From assembly GCF_036324505.1 (NCBI RefSeq), contig NC_086350.1, positions 26,132,257-26,196,256 on the forward strand: a stretch of 64,000 nucleotides of DNA, in the 5' to 3' direction. The position numbers and the translations under genes were made by a program. This document shows positions 13,444-26,726 of the stretch, piece after piece; position 1 is the first letter of the stretch; each line of letters begins with the position of its first letter. Source of the DNA: Eleginops maclovinus (taxonomy: Eukaryota; Chordata; Actinopteri; Perciformes; Eleginopidae). Below the pieces are notes generated by a model, which was not told the DNA's origin, ran no database searches, and saw nothing but the letters and a program-made list of their open reading frames with translations.

Positions 13444-14609
13444 GCTTAAATCATAGTCATACATTTATTTTTGACAACACAGTGACAGCACATGTACTGT
13501 AATAGATTAGCCTTTTTTGATATACAGTAGACCGCTGGAAACAAATGCACAGTTTAAATTAAATGTCACAGTTGCTGTGTTTGCCGATTCCATTAGCAGT
13601 GTTAGCAAACATAGCTAATGTGACCTACCATGCTTAGTGAAATAAAAGTCTAAAGTTCTGAATAAGAACATTAAAAACATTCCCCAGTGTCATAGCAATT
13701 GAGTACTTTCATGAAGGCATGAGGATCGTTTTGCCTTCAGTGGAAGAAGTGTAAAATGATTTTCAGGATGAGTTTTGAGTGAAAAAACGGGAAGGCCGAC
13801 TCCGGTCTCCACAGCAACACTGCAGAATCCTATTGGTGACGTCACAGACACAACGTCCAGTTATACTGTCTATGGTTAAAACACAATCACTATAAAGTCT
13901 TTGGCTACTTACCTACAATTGGGTGAAATGAAACATTAATCTCTGTGTCCAGTTGAAGAGTTGTTCCAGGACACGTTCATACGTGAACCAAAATAACATT
14001 ATTGTTGGATAACTGTATCTCTATACGACCGAAAGAGCGAACAATATTCAGCTTCAGGTTGAAGATAGATATGCATCATGTGGAGTTCATTTGGCGTTCA
14101 ACTTTGGTAAACTTAAGGCAAAAATGGCATCGGCAACAATGTATGTGCACGAGACCATGCTCTAGCAAATACACTAAAATCTGGATGAACTACTTGCCTA
14201 GTAACTACTACTCCAAATTCACAAGTTAGCGTTGGAAAAAAAAACCTAGGTGGAGTAATTGGAAACAAATAAATATTTAATACGCTGTATAGCTTCACTC
14301 ACGTGTTGGCGTTTCCTCGATACAAGTGTCTTTGTTAGTCTGAAAGTCTTTATCAGTGGAAGCTGGTTATTTGGGAGCTGCGTCAGGGTCTCAGGCTGAG
14401 CCAGGCTGCCAAGGGGTGATGAAATATGCATTGGCCAGAAATTGAGTTGAGTGACCTCGCCTGGGAACAGTGTGTGTGAGTGTGTGTTGTCTGTGCAGGG
14501 GTTGACAAGATTAAGTCTCCATGGGACCATTTAATAGCCCTTCAGCTCAGAGTGTGTGACAGCTCCATCTTCTCAGCCTCCCTCACTGTTGGTATTGCAA
14601 AGTCATGCA

Positions 14610-14611
<2 letters not shown>

Positions 14612-14671
<60 letters not shown>
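14612..14671. repeat. (GT)n microsatellite
   Basis: About 29 GT units with one TTT interruption near 14651. Confidence 0.95.
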
Positions 14672-15115
14672 ACATGTCTTCTGTAGGATAGATTGTAGAA
14701 CGGATTGCCTGCAGGATTTGGGTCATTTGTGCAATTTTGTATCCCTACCTTTTACCAAGTTCCTTTGGTAATGCCACACTTGAGGCTGTAACATTAGAAT
14801 AAGTGTATGTTCTGAAGTCAAAGCTTTTAAGCAACTAGCATTCAGAAGGAATAGGCTACAAACTAATGGAGATATTCTCAAATTAAGTTGAGATGTATTT
14901 AATTATTAATTATATGGTTAGTTTTGAAATAAATATGAAAACTGGACATTTTTAAGACAGCTTCAATTCAACCTGCAGTTTCCCTCTAGAGCTATTTTTA
15001 GATAATGACTTACTTCCTCATAATCATAGGCTATCCAGTTAGCAGTGATATCATGCAGAGCTACTGTCAACCAGCATGCTTCAGTCTAGTATGGCCCATT
15101 TAAATAGATTAAACT

Positions 15116-15480
15116 TGTTAGGGTTGAGCAGCGCAGGTTGGGCCAAAGTGCAGACAGACAAAAGTGTAAACAGAAAATTACCTTTATTCAAGGTGATTGG
15201 ATATAAGCCATACAGACAAGCCCTCTTTCTCACTATGAAATGCAAAACAAACCCACAAACACCAACAGAAAACCAGAACTTAAATACATACAAGACCAAT
15301 CAAGAAGACTATACACAGCTGGGGAGGGGAGTGACACCAGGTGAACACAATCAGATAATCAGACAGGCGGGAAAACACAGAGACGGAAACAAATGCAGAT
15401 AGAGCAGTCGGCAGTATGATTCATTCAGTGAACCGAAGGTCCAAATGGCGGTGGGTCTGGCAGGTAGATGGTAGATAACA
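15116..15480 (-). mobile_element. possible solo LTR
   Basis: Read on the minus strand it begins TGTTATC and ends CTAACA, the inverted TG...CA ends of an LTR. Between them are a TATTTAAGT TATA-like box and an AATAAAG polyadenylation-type signal about 200 bases further on. No flanking duplication was found and the U3 boundary is a guess; 15116-15400 is the better supported part. An LTR without neighbouring internal sequence would be a solo LTR. Confidence 0.4.
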
Positions 15481-15790
15481 AGAAATGGAGTGCTTGTTGG
15501 CAGTAGCTCTTCATGCTACCAATGCTAACTGTATATTCTTAGATTGTTGTAAGAGGTCACTATCTGGAGGGACAGCTTTTGCTGGGAACTGAACCATTGA
15601 AGTCAAACTGGGTAAAAAAAGTTCAGTTTGTCATTGCTTCCTATACTGTAAATGAAGCAGCCATAAGGACTGTTAGCATTATCTCTTTTCCTTCCATAAA
15701 GGGTCGTCTGGTGTACCCTATGCTAAAAGAGATAATAAGGAAGCACTGAAGCTCCTTCCTATTATCTAGAGAATTCAGACAGCTCTTAAC

Positions 15791-16017
15791 ATACAGCTCC
15801 GGAAGAAATGAAGAGACCACTGCAGCATTATCAGTTGATCTGGTTTTATTATTTATAGGTATGTCCTTGAGTTAAATGTTTTTTTTTTTTATTGTATTCT
15901 ATACATTATGAACAACATTTCTCTGTGTTGGAATTCAACAGACACTGCCATACATGTAGAGATAAAGATTTAAGAACAATTTGGACTGGTCTCCTAATTC
16001 TTTCCAGGGCTGTATAT
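15791..16017 (-). mobile_element. Tc1-like MITE, family A, copy 2
   Basis: It starts TACAGCTCCGGAAGAAATGA followed by AGAGACCACT and ends TTTCCAGGGCTGTA, with the same interior as copy 1 (ATACATGTAGAGATAAAGAT). It is non-coding. The TA dinucleotides at both ends fit Tc1/mariner target choice. Confidence 0.8.
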
Positions 16018-17397
16018 GCCAGTTAGGTCATTCCACTCCGTTGGGATCGTTCCTTAGCAAGTAAACGAGATGAAGGTGCTTGGGGAAGGTCAAGACACCT
16101 GCTGAATGTGTCTGTGGGGGGGCATCTGGTATATGGTTTGAGGTTAATATATATACTGTAATTGAGTTCTATCTCAATCAGTATTTGTTATTCTTTAAGT
16201 GATGAGTAAATATATCTGTTCATATTCACCTAAGCATGTTTCCACTTGAGGCAAGAGTGTGACAGTCCCGTTCTGACAGAGACTGTTTTAAGGATCCATC
16301 TGCTGTTGGAGAAATGCAAGAACAATGATATATGACAATGTTCTGCCCAAATAAATGTGTTGTTGGAGTACATCTCCTTTGTGACTGTAGACATTTTTCA
16401 GCCAGTGACTTTATGTTTGTGTCCAAATGAACATCTATTGGGAAAAAAAGACATCTCCCTGGTATTCCGGTCTTGTCTTCACCCGTCACACACAATTTGT
16501 TTTCCTACATTGTATGACAATTCATCTGTAAGTAAACATGGTGATCATGTGGTGGCTGTCCTGTTACAATCATGATTCAGTCAGACATTATCACCCCAGT
16601 CATGATCCAGCTTCTGGGAAATCCAAACTGATAGCATAACAACTGATTTAGAATTTGAGTCATATTTGGGCTTTGATCCCCACCGCTCGCTGAATGTTAA
16701 TTGTTGTATCAGTGCTTAGCGCTGCTGTTCTGTGCAACTTTGATTCACTGATGTTGTTCTTCACTAAAACATCACACAGGGCTGAAAACAGGATAACACA
16801 ACATTCATTGTTGTTCGAGTGTGTGCTCTTGATGTTGAAAAAGAAATACATGAAGCACCTGCAGTCAATAGACACAAACACAGGAGCTGTTATTTTTATT
16901 TGAATGGATTACACATTTAAATGCATTAGGCGACTAGTACCTGTATACCTACTTCTCAATGGGTGTGGTTTGTATCATTGAATTAAACATCTTGATTGGA
17001 TTGCAATTACTAGTAGCCTTTTTGTGCAGTTAAGCATGAGTAGGATGAAAAATAGACATAGGAACATCTTTTGTGGTTTGTGGAATCAGTACCATATTTA
17101 ATATTAGAGCTTTAGCCCTTAACAGCTCATCCAATAGCAAGCTAGCGTTAGCTTTGTCATTTAGTTGAGTTAGCTATGCAACACCTGGCAGTAACAGGGT
17201 GTTAATGTTAAGTAACAACTAAACTCTATGTCTATCTCTTAGTAAACACCAAAAAGATACTATGACTCCATTATAACCAGGCTAAACACATGTCTTTATC
17301 AGCTATCTACAAAACGGCTAACGGCTAAACGCTAACTTCACTTCACTACACACGGGTAATGTACATTCAATATTGTGCTTACATGCTTCCTGTGTAG

Positions 17398-18036
17398 GGT
17401 TACATGCTGCTATTCTGACATACCTCTACTCCGACATTGACGTCTAATTGTCGGAGTAGGGGCATTTCCATTTTTTTAAAAACGTGCCACTACTCCGACA
17501 AACATTTTTTTCATTGTCGGAGTAGCGGCACTTTACTTTTTTTCCCAAACATTCCGCCATTCCGACATGGTGCGTTGGGTCTGCGTCCACTTAAGTGGAA
17601 GCATTCGGAGCGGTAGTACATTGTCAGACACGCAGGGCCCCCCTCCTCCCTCATGGATGCTTCTGATAGCCCTCCCGAATCCACCGCCACTGCTCCTCCA
17701 AGTCTCTCCATCGTCATCCCATCAGCTCCGGTCTACAGCTCCGCAGGATTGGGAGCAGCCTCGATGGCTTGCATAGCTTTAACTTTCTTTGAGCGACTCC
17801 CTTGCAGATCGGATGCAGGGCGATCGGACAACAACGAAATTGAGTGCCAACCAGTCAGTGCATCCATTACAACAATAGGCTATATTATATTATACAAAAT
17901 AAACTGAATACGTTAAAAAGACACACAAACAAAAATGAAAGAAAGACGATGCCCCCGACGCGCCTGGGTAGACTGTCGGAATGGCGGTGCTAAACTTGTG
18001 TCGTAATAGGGGCATGTCGTAATAGAGGTTGCACCC
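17398..18036. mobile_element. TIR element with internal CTCCGACA subrepeats
   Basis: The left end reads GGTTACATGCTGCTATTCTG followed by ACATACCTCTACTCCGACA. The reverse complement of the right end reads GGGTGCAACCTCTATTACGA followed by CATGCCCCTATTACGACA. A second pair of inverted blocks (CCGCCATTCCGACA) lies near 17555 and 17975. The element is flanked by a 9-bp direct repeat CCTGTGTAG at 17389-17397 and 18037-18045. No transposase was recognised, and the superfamily is uncertain. Confidence 0.6.
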
Positions 18037-19291
18037 CCTGTGTAGCTACCGTTAAAAAGCTAATGCTGCCGTCATGGCTGCTTAACGTGCTGCTAAAGCT
18101 ATGCTTACTTAGCCTTATAACGTGTTGAGAAAATGGTGAAGTCAAAAGGGCTAAAAGTCAGTTAGGTTAGTGTGAGCTAAAGCGGCAGTATTCAGATCTG
18201 TTTCTCTATATTTTTGCGAGCAGCAGCATTAAGAGGCACCTGCTGAATGTGTTTGTATTGATTATAAGCTGGCTTAGTCGGTGGTTAGATGGGCCCACAC
18301 GGTTTATGAGTGCTTGTTTGGGTGTGTGAAACAATTACACAGGATGTTACTGTACCCCAAGGCTTAAATTGCTCACTGAATGTCTAAACAAAACACTGCA
18401 TGGCACCACTGGGAAAGGTAATAGTTTCAAGCATTCAGATTTTATTTGTATTCTCATGCCAGAAGATATAATTGAGATTTGGAGTTTTGTTCCCCTTTAA
18501 ACTACTTTATACAGGGGATATTGCCAAACATTGCCATGCCAAGTATTATAGATATTGTTAGGTTATCACATTTATTCAATTGTTCTCCATTCCGTCTCTA
18601 CTTTGGATAGCATTTATGACGAGTTATATGTTGACTTATGTAGTCCATATTGTTGGTGCATAGTGTTTTAGTATTAATTTAGGGCTGAGAAATAATTATA
18701 AATAGACATCAAGTAAGTAAAGTATGCTGTAGTCACTTGTGTGGAAACGCAATGAAGAGCAGCATGTTAATGTTGTCATTGTCACTTATCACATATCACT
18801 ATTGAGTGGGTGAAAAGAGAATACACCTTTAATGTTAAGCAGCATATTTTTGTACAATAATACAAAATGTATTTTGCCAAAATATCCATCCATCAAGTTA
18901 AATTTTAAACAGATTTTTGTTTTTAAATCTTATTTGGCCCTTTACATTCTGATCAAGATGCAGAAAGATATTTCAGTATGCAACATAAAGTCATAAAATT
19001 ACTGCATGCAGTCTGGTGACAGCACCTGCAGCCCACAGAAATCGCAAGAAAAATATTATACAGAAACCTGCATATTTGACAAAAAACCACATCTGCACAA
19101 TGCAGGATTACTGGCAAGTTGCTCAAATACACACCGCTGGTGCACACACATCCAGATCTCACATAGGCACCACTATAATTCATTTATGATCGAGTCCTAT
19201 GATTTATTTGTGTCCCTATTTGACCTCATGTGCTCCTTGAACATGAAAAGTCCTCAAGGATTTGTGGTGTTTGGCTGAGTTTAAGACAAAT

Positions 19292-19401
<110 letters not shown>

Positions 19402-21777
19402 CTTTGAGTTGTCCTGCAGGACCATGCATCATAATTCTTCATTTCTCCTCAGATGCCTCAACCTTTCTCACCTTCCTTTTGCACCTCCTTTTCACTCATT
19501 TCCTCCTCCTCCCTCCCTCTGCCCATCCCTATGGAGCATCTGAAAATAGCAGCCATGGGAAAAGTGGGTCAGGTGCAAGTGTATGTGGAAGACGGTGGGG
19601 GTAAAGTGAATTTGTCCGTGTGAAACCTAACATATCATCAAAGTACTGTACCTTTGTAACTCAGATTTGAACCTTTTTCTTATGAAGCCAATTGTGTTTT
19701 CAGACAGACATTTTCAGAGAGCTTGAATTATGAAGTCAGCCTCACATACTGTACCTCACACACTACAGGTTTGCAGCACTTTCAGTCAATATTATCCGCT
19801 TTTCTCATGGAAATAAATACATAAAAGACAAATAGTTAACACCCACTTATATATAAACGAAAAGATTTCCAACCTGAAATTGCTTAGTCTTTCAGTCTAG
19901 AAACACAGAGAAAAATATGCAATGAAAAATAATAAAGGATATAAAACCGACTTAAGGATATCACTCAAGAAGCTAGGACTGGAGAATGAAATATATTTTG
20001 AAATTGTTCTGGATTACTTCTCATTAGAGACAAGCTTTGGGGTATTTAGAATAACTGCCTATTAAAAAGACATGTCTTCTTATATGCCCGTTTAGGTATG
20101 AGCAATTTATCTTCTTCTGTTCTTGAACCCTCTACACCTCCGGGTCCTAAAGAGAGGTCAGGCTATTATCATAAAGTTAGCAAAGTTGTGCAAGTCAAGA
20201 CCATAATGTCCTGTGCAGGAGTGGACTGGCCACCTGTGTATTCTGGAGAATCCCAGAACAGCCTGTAGTCCAGAAAGGCGACCGCATGAATTTATAATCG
20301 TGCTCTTCTTCAAGTTGCAAACTCAGAGGTGGCAGCGCTAATGCAAACCTCTGGGTTCTCCTTCGATTTCAGATTAGGGCATTGTGACACCGCTGTTTTG
20401 GGCTATCGTATTCCATGGGAAGTGCTGCCATGGCGCATCAACACAATTGAACTTATTTCTGAGCAAAACAATATTTGCTGTTCACATAAGCAGCCTGCTG
20501 TGTTTTTTTAGGTGCTTGAGTCCACTGTGGTCAAAGTACACGGGTCTATTTGCACTACGGCTGCACCCAGGGTAAAAGTAACTTCTTTAAGTGGGAAAGA
20601 GGCTGTGATGTGCCCTGGTGACCGGACGTTTCCTTTATCAAAAAGCAGAATATGAGGTAATAACCGAGCTTCGGATATGTGTAGAGTTAGGAATGGTTAT
20701 TCTGAAGCAGCCTGCTGTTGTTTTGAACATATCAATGTAGTTACGGTGGCCTGCACATCTCAAAGGTTGCAGATTGACACATTTATCACATGTTTAAGGG
20801 ATTTCATGAAGTGAAGGAGCTTTTTTTCCCCTGAGGGAACCATATACTGTTAGTAATTCTGGCTTAAGAGTCTTAATTGCCACAACCATACAAATGCGCG
20901 TGTCGTAGTTATTGTGCGCTGGGCTCAATAGGTCCAGGGACGTTTTTCAGTCCCAGTCCCTCCATGCTCCTGTGCAAGGCTAACCAAAAAAGAAATTCTG
21001 TAACAAAGTTGGTGAGGAGCCAATGTCTTGTCAAATTTGCGACTAATCACAAAATGTGGTCTAATGCAGTAACTCAACCAATCGACACGTACAGGGCAGT
21101 CTACCAGTCCAAAGGAGTCTGGGATAATAACCCCTGCTGATGTCATGTAGTGCAGAGGCTCCCAAACTTCGGGTTAGAAAGAGAGGGTTCCAAATAAATG
21201 TGAGGGGGTAAAAGACATGTTTCATTTTGGGAAGTAAGATCAAGAGCTTTTTTGGATCTTAGCCCCCTAAATATTTCCACTTGTTATGTCTGTCTCCTGT
21301 GTGCTCCACATTTGAATGGTAGTACAACACTAAATCCCTGCAATGCCCCTTTAAGTTCACGCACATGTTTTATATAGCCTTTTATTGCAATTGCATTCCT
21401 GAGGATAAAGATGGATAAAGGATGCAGTCACAAGAAGAAGAACACAGGAAAAACTAGTTGAAGTTCAGGAGTACTTAGTGCCAACTGCAACGTGTGCAAG
21501 GAAGAACATGTCTGGTAACTTAACTTTTCTAGTAAGAATGTATTTGTGATTTTGGCATCAAACCCACTGTGGCCCAGTGGTTGATCTAATTACCTGCTAT
21601 GTGTTCAACTAATAATGTTAGGCCTAATGGGTCCCATCCAAACAACACAGGAGGGGGCTACTGAGACAGCTCCAACATTAAAAAAACACCAAGATAGTGT
21701 GGAAAGGTACTAAATACAGCTATGTATAATAACGTCTCCATAATTCCTCCATTACTCCTGTTATAATTACTTCTTAT

Positions 21778-21805
21778 CCCTAATCCTAACCCTAACCTTA
21801 ACCCC
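21778..21805. repeat. degenerate telomere-like CCCTAA run
   Basis: Four imperfect CCCTAA/CCTTAA units immediately precede a MITE fragment. Confidence 0.6.
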
Positions 21806-21810
21806 CTCCA

Positions 21811-21843
21811 CATACAGCTCCGTAAAAAATGTAAGAGACCATG
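21811..21843 (+). mobile_element. Tc1-like MITE, family A, terminal fragment
   Basis: It carries only the terminus (TACAGCTCCGTAAAAAATGT then AAGAGACCAT). The body that follows in other copies is absent. Confidence 0.6.
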
Positions 21844-22190
21844 TCATGGAAAAATATTATACTCACTTACTTACTTTATTAATATCATTGTGTGATTCTT
21901 ATTTTCTAATGTTTATCTCTATTTACTGGCTTTCACTTCTTTGCTAAGCTTGGGAAAATTGCAATGTTGCTATTCACACTCTGTGCACCAACAGCATGAC
22001 CTTCCACTTCTGTTGAGAACATCTTGATATGGCCTCCCTACCTCCCTAAAACTCCCTGAATGCTCCTTTCATTATCACCAAGCTCGACCCCCCCTTTCTC
22101 CTCTCTGTGTTTAAATATGCAACCCAAACGCTATTCTTCATCTTTCACTCTGCAGCGAGTCTGCTCTCTGACTGAACTTTCTTGCAAGAA

Positions 22191-22540
22191 ATAAAGTCAG
22201 AATCAGAATACCTTTATTCGTCCCACAGAGGAGACATTTTCCTTTGTACAGCAGAAGGAGCAAATACAGCTTAATAATATCACACCCAAGATAGAAAAAA
22301 ATATATACAAGAAGCACACAGTTTACAAAATACACAAAAATAGACCTCAGAAACCATTCTGAGTATAGCAGCCAGGGATATTGCACAGTTATTTACACAA
22401 CAGGGGGGTGTTATAGTCAGTGTTGTTATATGTGAGGGGGTCTACCGGGAGCCATGATGGTTATACAGTCTGACCGCTGCAGGAAGGAAGGACCTGCGGT
22501 ATCTCTACGTGAGACACCGAGAGATACCGCAGGTGTCCAA
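22191..22540 (-). mobile_element. probable LINE 3' end fragment
   Basis: It begins with GTCAGAATCAGAATACCTTT and a following ATTCGTCCCAC, which resembles the inverted 3' tail of fish non-LTR elements. It ends in a GC-richer part with GACCTGCGGTATCTCT. A perfect 14-bp hairpin is present (22493-22506 with 22520-22533). No coding frame was recognised and family assignment is by resemblance only. Confidence 0.4.
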
Positions 22541-22655
22541 ATGTTCTGAGACATAAAAGCTTTCTGTCAGTTTATGGGATAGCTTCAGTATAACTACTTA
22601 TTGACAGTTGAATGAGCTGTACGTCCTAACAAAGTAGCTGTAATAAACTAAATGC

Positions 22656-22658
<3 letters not shown>

Positions 22659-22731
<73 letters not shown>
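22659..22731. repeat. (CA)n microsatellite
   Basis: An uninterrupted run of about 36 AC units. Confidence 0.97.
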
Positions 22732-23219
22732 AACGGCAGTGATTTCCATGAAAAGTACTTTCTTGTTACAATGCTTGTTTCAATGTACTTTGTTTTAATG
22801 CCTCTGTTTTCATAAAATATTTAATTCAAAAGCCAGAATAATAGAAAACAATAATTTAATAACTCTATCCACATTAAATTTAGGTTCACAGTGGTGTTTT
22901 TTTAAATTTTATATATCAGTGAGGACCAGGTTGGAGCTGCGTTTCCAGTCAAAAGAAGAAATGTAAAACACCCCTTTGTATTGAATGGTTTTTCATTTCA
23001 ATATTTGACAAGAACATGTCTTATCAAAGGGTCCAGACCGTGCTGTGCTATATATCATAATATCCACACGTAGTTTGTCATGCTCTGTCAGATGGGAGCC
23101 AGAGACCCTGTAAATGTGTAACATCATTTTTGATCAGAAACACATTATTTTCATCAATAATAAATGACTGGATTATTATTTGAATGGGTTCATCACAGCT
23201 GGTTTAAGTGAAGCTACTT

Positions 23220-23454
23220 TTAATTATTGTATAAACTACTGCTGGATATCTTAACCTTTATTTATTTATCATAGTTTATTTATATTTTGTATCTGTAAAG
23301 TAACTAATTATGTAAAATAAATGTAGTTGAGTCAAAAGTGCAATATTTGCTTCTAAAATGTAATGGAGTAGAATAATAACGTAGCATAAAATGTAAATAC
23401 TCACATTTGTACCTTAAGAAGTACTTCAGTAAATGTACTAACATTACACCACTG
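23220..23454 (-). mobile_element. hAT-type MITE end (AAGTACTT family)
   Basis: Read on minus it starts CAGTGGTGTAATGTTAGTAC, then has alternating ACTTAAGTAC-like motifs. This is the same family as 37095, 41935 and 60711. The far (left) boundary was not located. It ends only about 100 bases before znrf1 exon 2. Confidence 0.5.
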
Positions 23455-23555
23455 ATCATTTTCTTAAATGCTGTCAGTTAAAAGCGCTTTACAACATGAC
23501 ACCTACTTATTTCAGAGACATATATCTAATTTCTGTTGTCTTCTGTTCTTCTTAG

Positions 23556-23651
23556 GATTCAAGTGTCCTGTCTGCTCCAAGTCTGTGGCGTCCAATGAAA
23601 TGGAAGTTCACTTCATCATGTGTCTAAGCAAGCCCCGCCTCTCTTACAATG
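23556..23651 (+). CDS. znrf1: znrf1 coding exon: C2HC zinc finger
   Basis: This exon encodes the zinc-finger part of ZNRF1, a membrane-associated E3 ubiquitin ligase with a zinc finger followed by a RING. It is 96 bases long: two bases of a split codon, 31 codons starting F-K-C-P-V-C, and one base of the next codon. The metal ligands are visible as C-x2-C-x11-H-x3-C (CPVC ... HFIMC), followed by LSKPRLSYN. The acceptor is a good pyrimidine tract ending CTTCTTAG and the donor is GTAAGT. The phase fits exon 38614-38719 exactly (G plus AC gives Asp). SKSVAS and the HFIMCLSKPRLSYN stretch favour ZNRF1 over ZNRF2, as I recall the two families. The exon with the N-terminal myristoylation region is not in this window. 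Confidence 0.93.
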
Positions 23652-25068
23652 GTAAGTCTTTTTCTGAAGTTTCTTTTCTTTACAGAAACTACAGCTGGTG
23701 CACAGGACAAGCCATATACAGTATGTAATCAAGTGATCATGCCTTAGTTTTTACTTTTTACAGATGTATTCACAATGGTGTGCAAAGTCTCCTGACCCTG
23801 CTGCTGTGCTGATTAATATTCAAGGTTGGAGGGTGTCGAGCTAGTCCTTCTAAACCATGATAAATATAATGACAGGAAATGGAGAGAATCACAGAGTTTA
23901 CACAACTTAACATCTTCCTTCATGCACTGAAAATACAACACACAATAGAAGCTGCTACAGGATGTGAGCTGTCTGCGAAACAAATATTTGCAATAGCCAA
24001 ACGGTACAACTTCTGTGTCAGTTTTAGACGTAATTGCTGGCCAAAACACTTTTTACTGTTGACTTTTTGAATTAACTTACATTGGGAAAGAGACCAGACG
24101 TGACGCTGCCTTCATGGATTGGCGGTGGGGCATAAGGAAAATGCAGTGCAAATGGATGCGGAAGATCCCTGGAAGATTGAGAGTATTTTTGTTCTCAAAA
24201 GTCAGGCCTTTTTGGCTTCATGCGCCACTGAGCAACTTTCATAAGAATGAACTGGGCCCTCTCTCTGTACCCCATTCTCTTTATACATTTGTGGATGTTA
24301 CTGGTCACATCTGAGGCCATTATGTCTGTGTTTCTTTTAAATGAAGAGGTCTAATTGTGCATCAAGTCAACAGTGAGTATAGACAGAGGTAACATCACAT
24401 TTTCAATTTGTAGGGTGCCACTGATCAGAGACTCAGTATTGGTATCATTTGGGTCCATTAGCAGATTCAAATGCATAAATAGTGCAAGGAGTTTCCAGAG
24501 ATCTCCTCAACACTGCCTTATGGTTCACTAAACTAAGCAAATCATTGCATTTTAATTTGTGGCATATCTCTAACCTTATACATTTCATTCAATATAATCT
24601 GACAAATGGATCAGATGGAAGCCAGAAAAAAAAACAAGTTTAATAAACTAACCTATATTGCAAAGGTCTGAGTTCAGTGCTATAGAATATACTATTTAAA
24701 TGGCTCACAGTGTGTGGTCATACAGACAGAGTTTACCATCGTTAAGCTTGGAGATCGATGCTCAGCGTGTTCTCTCTGGGTCTCCACGTGACATGGCTGT
24801 GTGACCAGGCACGTCAGGTTCTTTTATTTGACTTTATTGATCGTCTGTGCAGAGCTGCTGTGTGTCTGCTCATCCCTCACTTTCTCTGCCAGCTGCCCTC
24901 TCTCCTCTGTCCCTGTTATACTACCTCCAGCTGTCTGACATCCGTGACCACTGATCTTTTACTCCTTGGTATATTTCATGTTTTTCTGGGAAAAGCATGC
25001 CTCATCCCCCTCTATTTCAGCCCTGTTCCTGAAGTGCTAATTCTGTGACTGTAGCTTTAAATGAACTA

Positions 25069-25146
25069 GCTGCTGCTGGCCACGCCCCTTTGGAGCTGCT
25101 GCTGACCACGCCCCTTTGCAGCTGCTGCTGGCCACGCCCCTTTGGA
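25069..25146. repeat. 26-bp tandem repeat x3 with GC boxes
   Basis: Three units of 26 bp (GCTGCTGCTGGCCACGCCCC then TTTGGA) with two single-base differences. Each holds a CCACGCCCC box of the Sp/KLF type. Confidence 0.9.
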
Positions 25147-26490
25147 GCGTCATGATCTCTCCTCTGAACAGAGTTTTGTACGGGGAGAAACTCAGCTAAA
25201 CGCTGCAGTGATTGAACGCCATATTATGTTCCACACCACATCCAACATTATTTTGCAGTTTCGCATTACACAGATCATATTACTTCCAAAACAGCTGCAG
25301 GAGTGGTTTCAGCTTGCCGACTACGTATTGGGGACCATAAATTGGGACGTTGCCAGGAGTTCAATGTAAAGCCAGCCCACATTTCCCTTATAACGTCATA
25401 ACGACAGCAAATCTGGATCAGATCGTTAGTACCCCCGTTTTTAGTGGGTAAGGAGGAAAAGAGAGAGGGTTGTATTTTCTGACACGTTGTGAGTCTCCTT
25501 ACACACCGGGGACACATATTTATGTATAAAAGACAGCAAAAAGTGCATTTTACATAATAGGGGACCTTAAGAATACAAGAAATATTTGGGAATTGCTCCA
25601 ACCAACCAATGACTGTTGAAATACCTATATCCCTGTGAGCCTGGTAGATCATTGGATCACTGGCTAGTGCGCTTACATCGCTAACAACACATTTGAAGTA
25701 TTATATGTAACCCTTGTGAGGTACGATTATGAAATCTATGGTTTTGTAGCAGACATAAATCAGCAGCTTTATTATATTATTTAACACTAGCAATCAACCG
25801 ATGAACCTTCTCTGTGATGTTTTACCTTCACACGAACACAGGAACAGTTGGGAGTTAATGTTAAGAATACCATTCATGGTGAAGTCAAGGAGACGACAGA
25901 AGCTTGCGATGAAGCTCTCGGTTCAATCCTTGTCAGCCAGAAATGTCTGGAAGTCATCAAAGGAAACGTGGTTCTCAGATATCTCCTGGTAAAGCCCTTT
26001 AAACTACACTCCAGATATTCTGTCTGCCTCCTAGCTTAAGCCGTTAGCTCTTCCATTCATTAGCCAGTGATCTTACGTTGCCCATGATGAGAGAGGGGAT
26101 ACGTATTTATCTAATTTTCTCCATAAATCTAGAGCTCTCCTCCTTGGTCTCTTCTGTTTACCAAGCATCCTCTGAGTCCTTCTCCAGTTTTCAGTGGGGA
26201 TAGCCATTGTTCCGATGCTAGCCTGCTTTAGTGGAATCAGCTGTCCCCAGTGAAAACAAGGCAGCCATGGGGTTACTGCTCAACACCTGTTGCGCAGCAA
26301 CTCAACAGAGAAAAGAACAAACTAAATGTCTCTATAATAAAGTTGAGCGGGCACAGCTTAATAAGTGATAGTACAGTAGTTACTAATAGAAAAATAACTG
26401 CTAAGATCCAGTTAAAAAGCTCCAATTTGAAAATAAAGGAATCTACTGTAGCAGGATGCCACAGGATGACTATTTCTCTTATTATTAATA

Positions 26491-26726
26491 CAGCTCCGGA
26501 AAAAATTAAGAGACCACTCCAATTTTTTCTTAAATCTTTGACTCTACATGTATGGCAGCCATTCCAGTGTCTGTTGAATTCCAACACAGAAAAATGTTGT
26601 CAGTAGTTTATAGAATAAAAAAATTAAATTAAATTAAAAATCATTTAACTGAAAGACATACCCGTATAAATAATAAAATCGGAGAAACTAATAATGTTGC
26701 AGTGGTATTTAAATTTTTTCCGGAGC
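26491..26726 (+). mobile_element. Tc1-like MITE, family A, best copy
   Basis: The left TIR is CAGCTCCGGAAAAAATTAAG then AGACCACT. The right TIR, read inverted, is TAGCTCCGGAAAAAATTTAA then ATACCACT. TA dinucleotides flank both ends, as in Tc1/mariner insertions. It is 236 bp and non-coding, in reverse orientation to the copies at 1125 and 15791. Confidence 0.88.
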
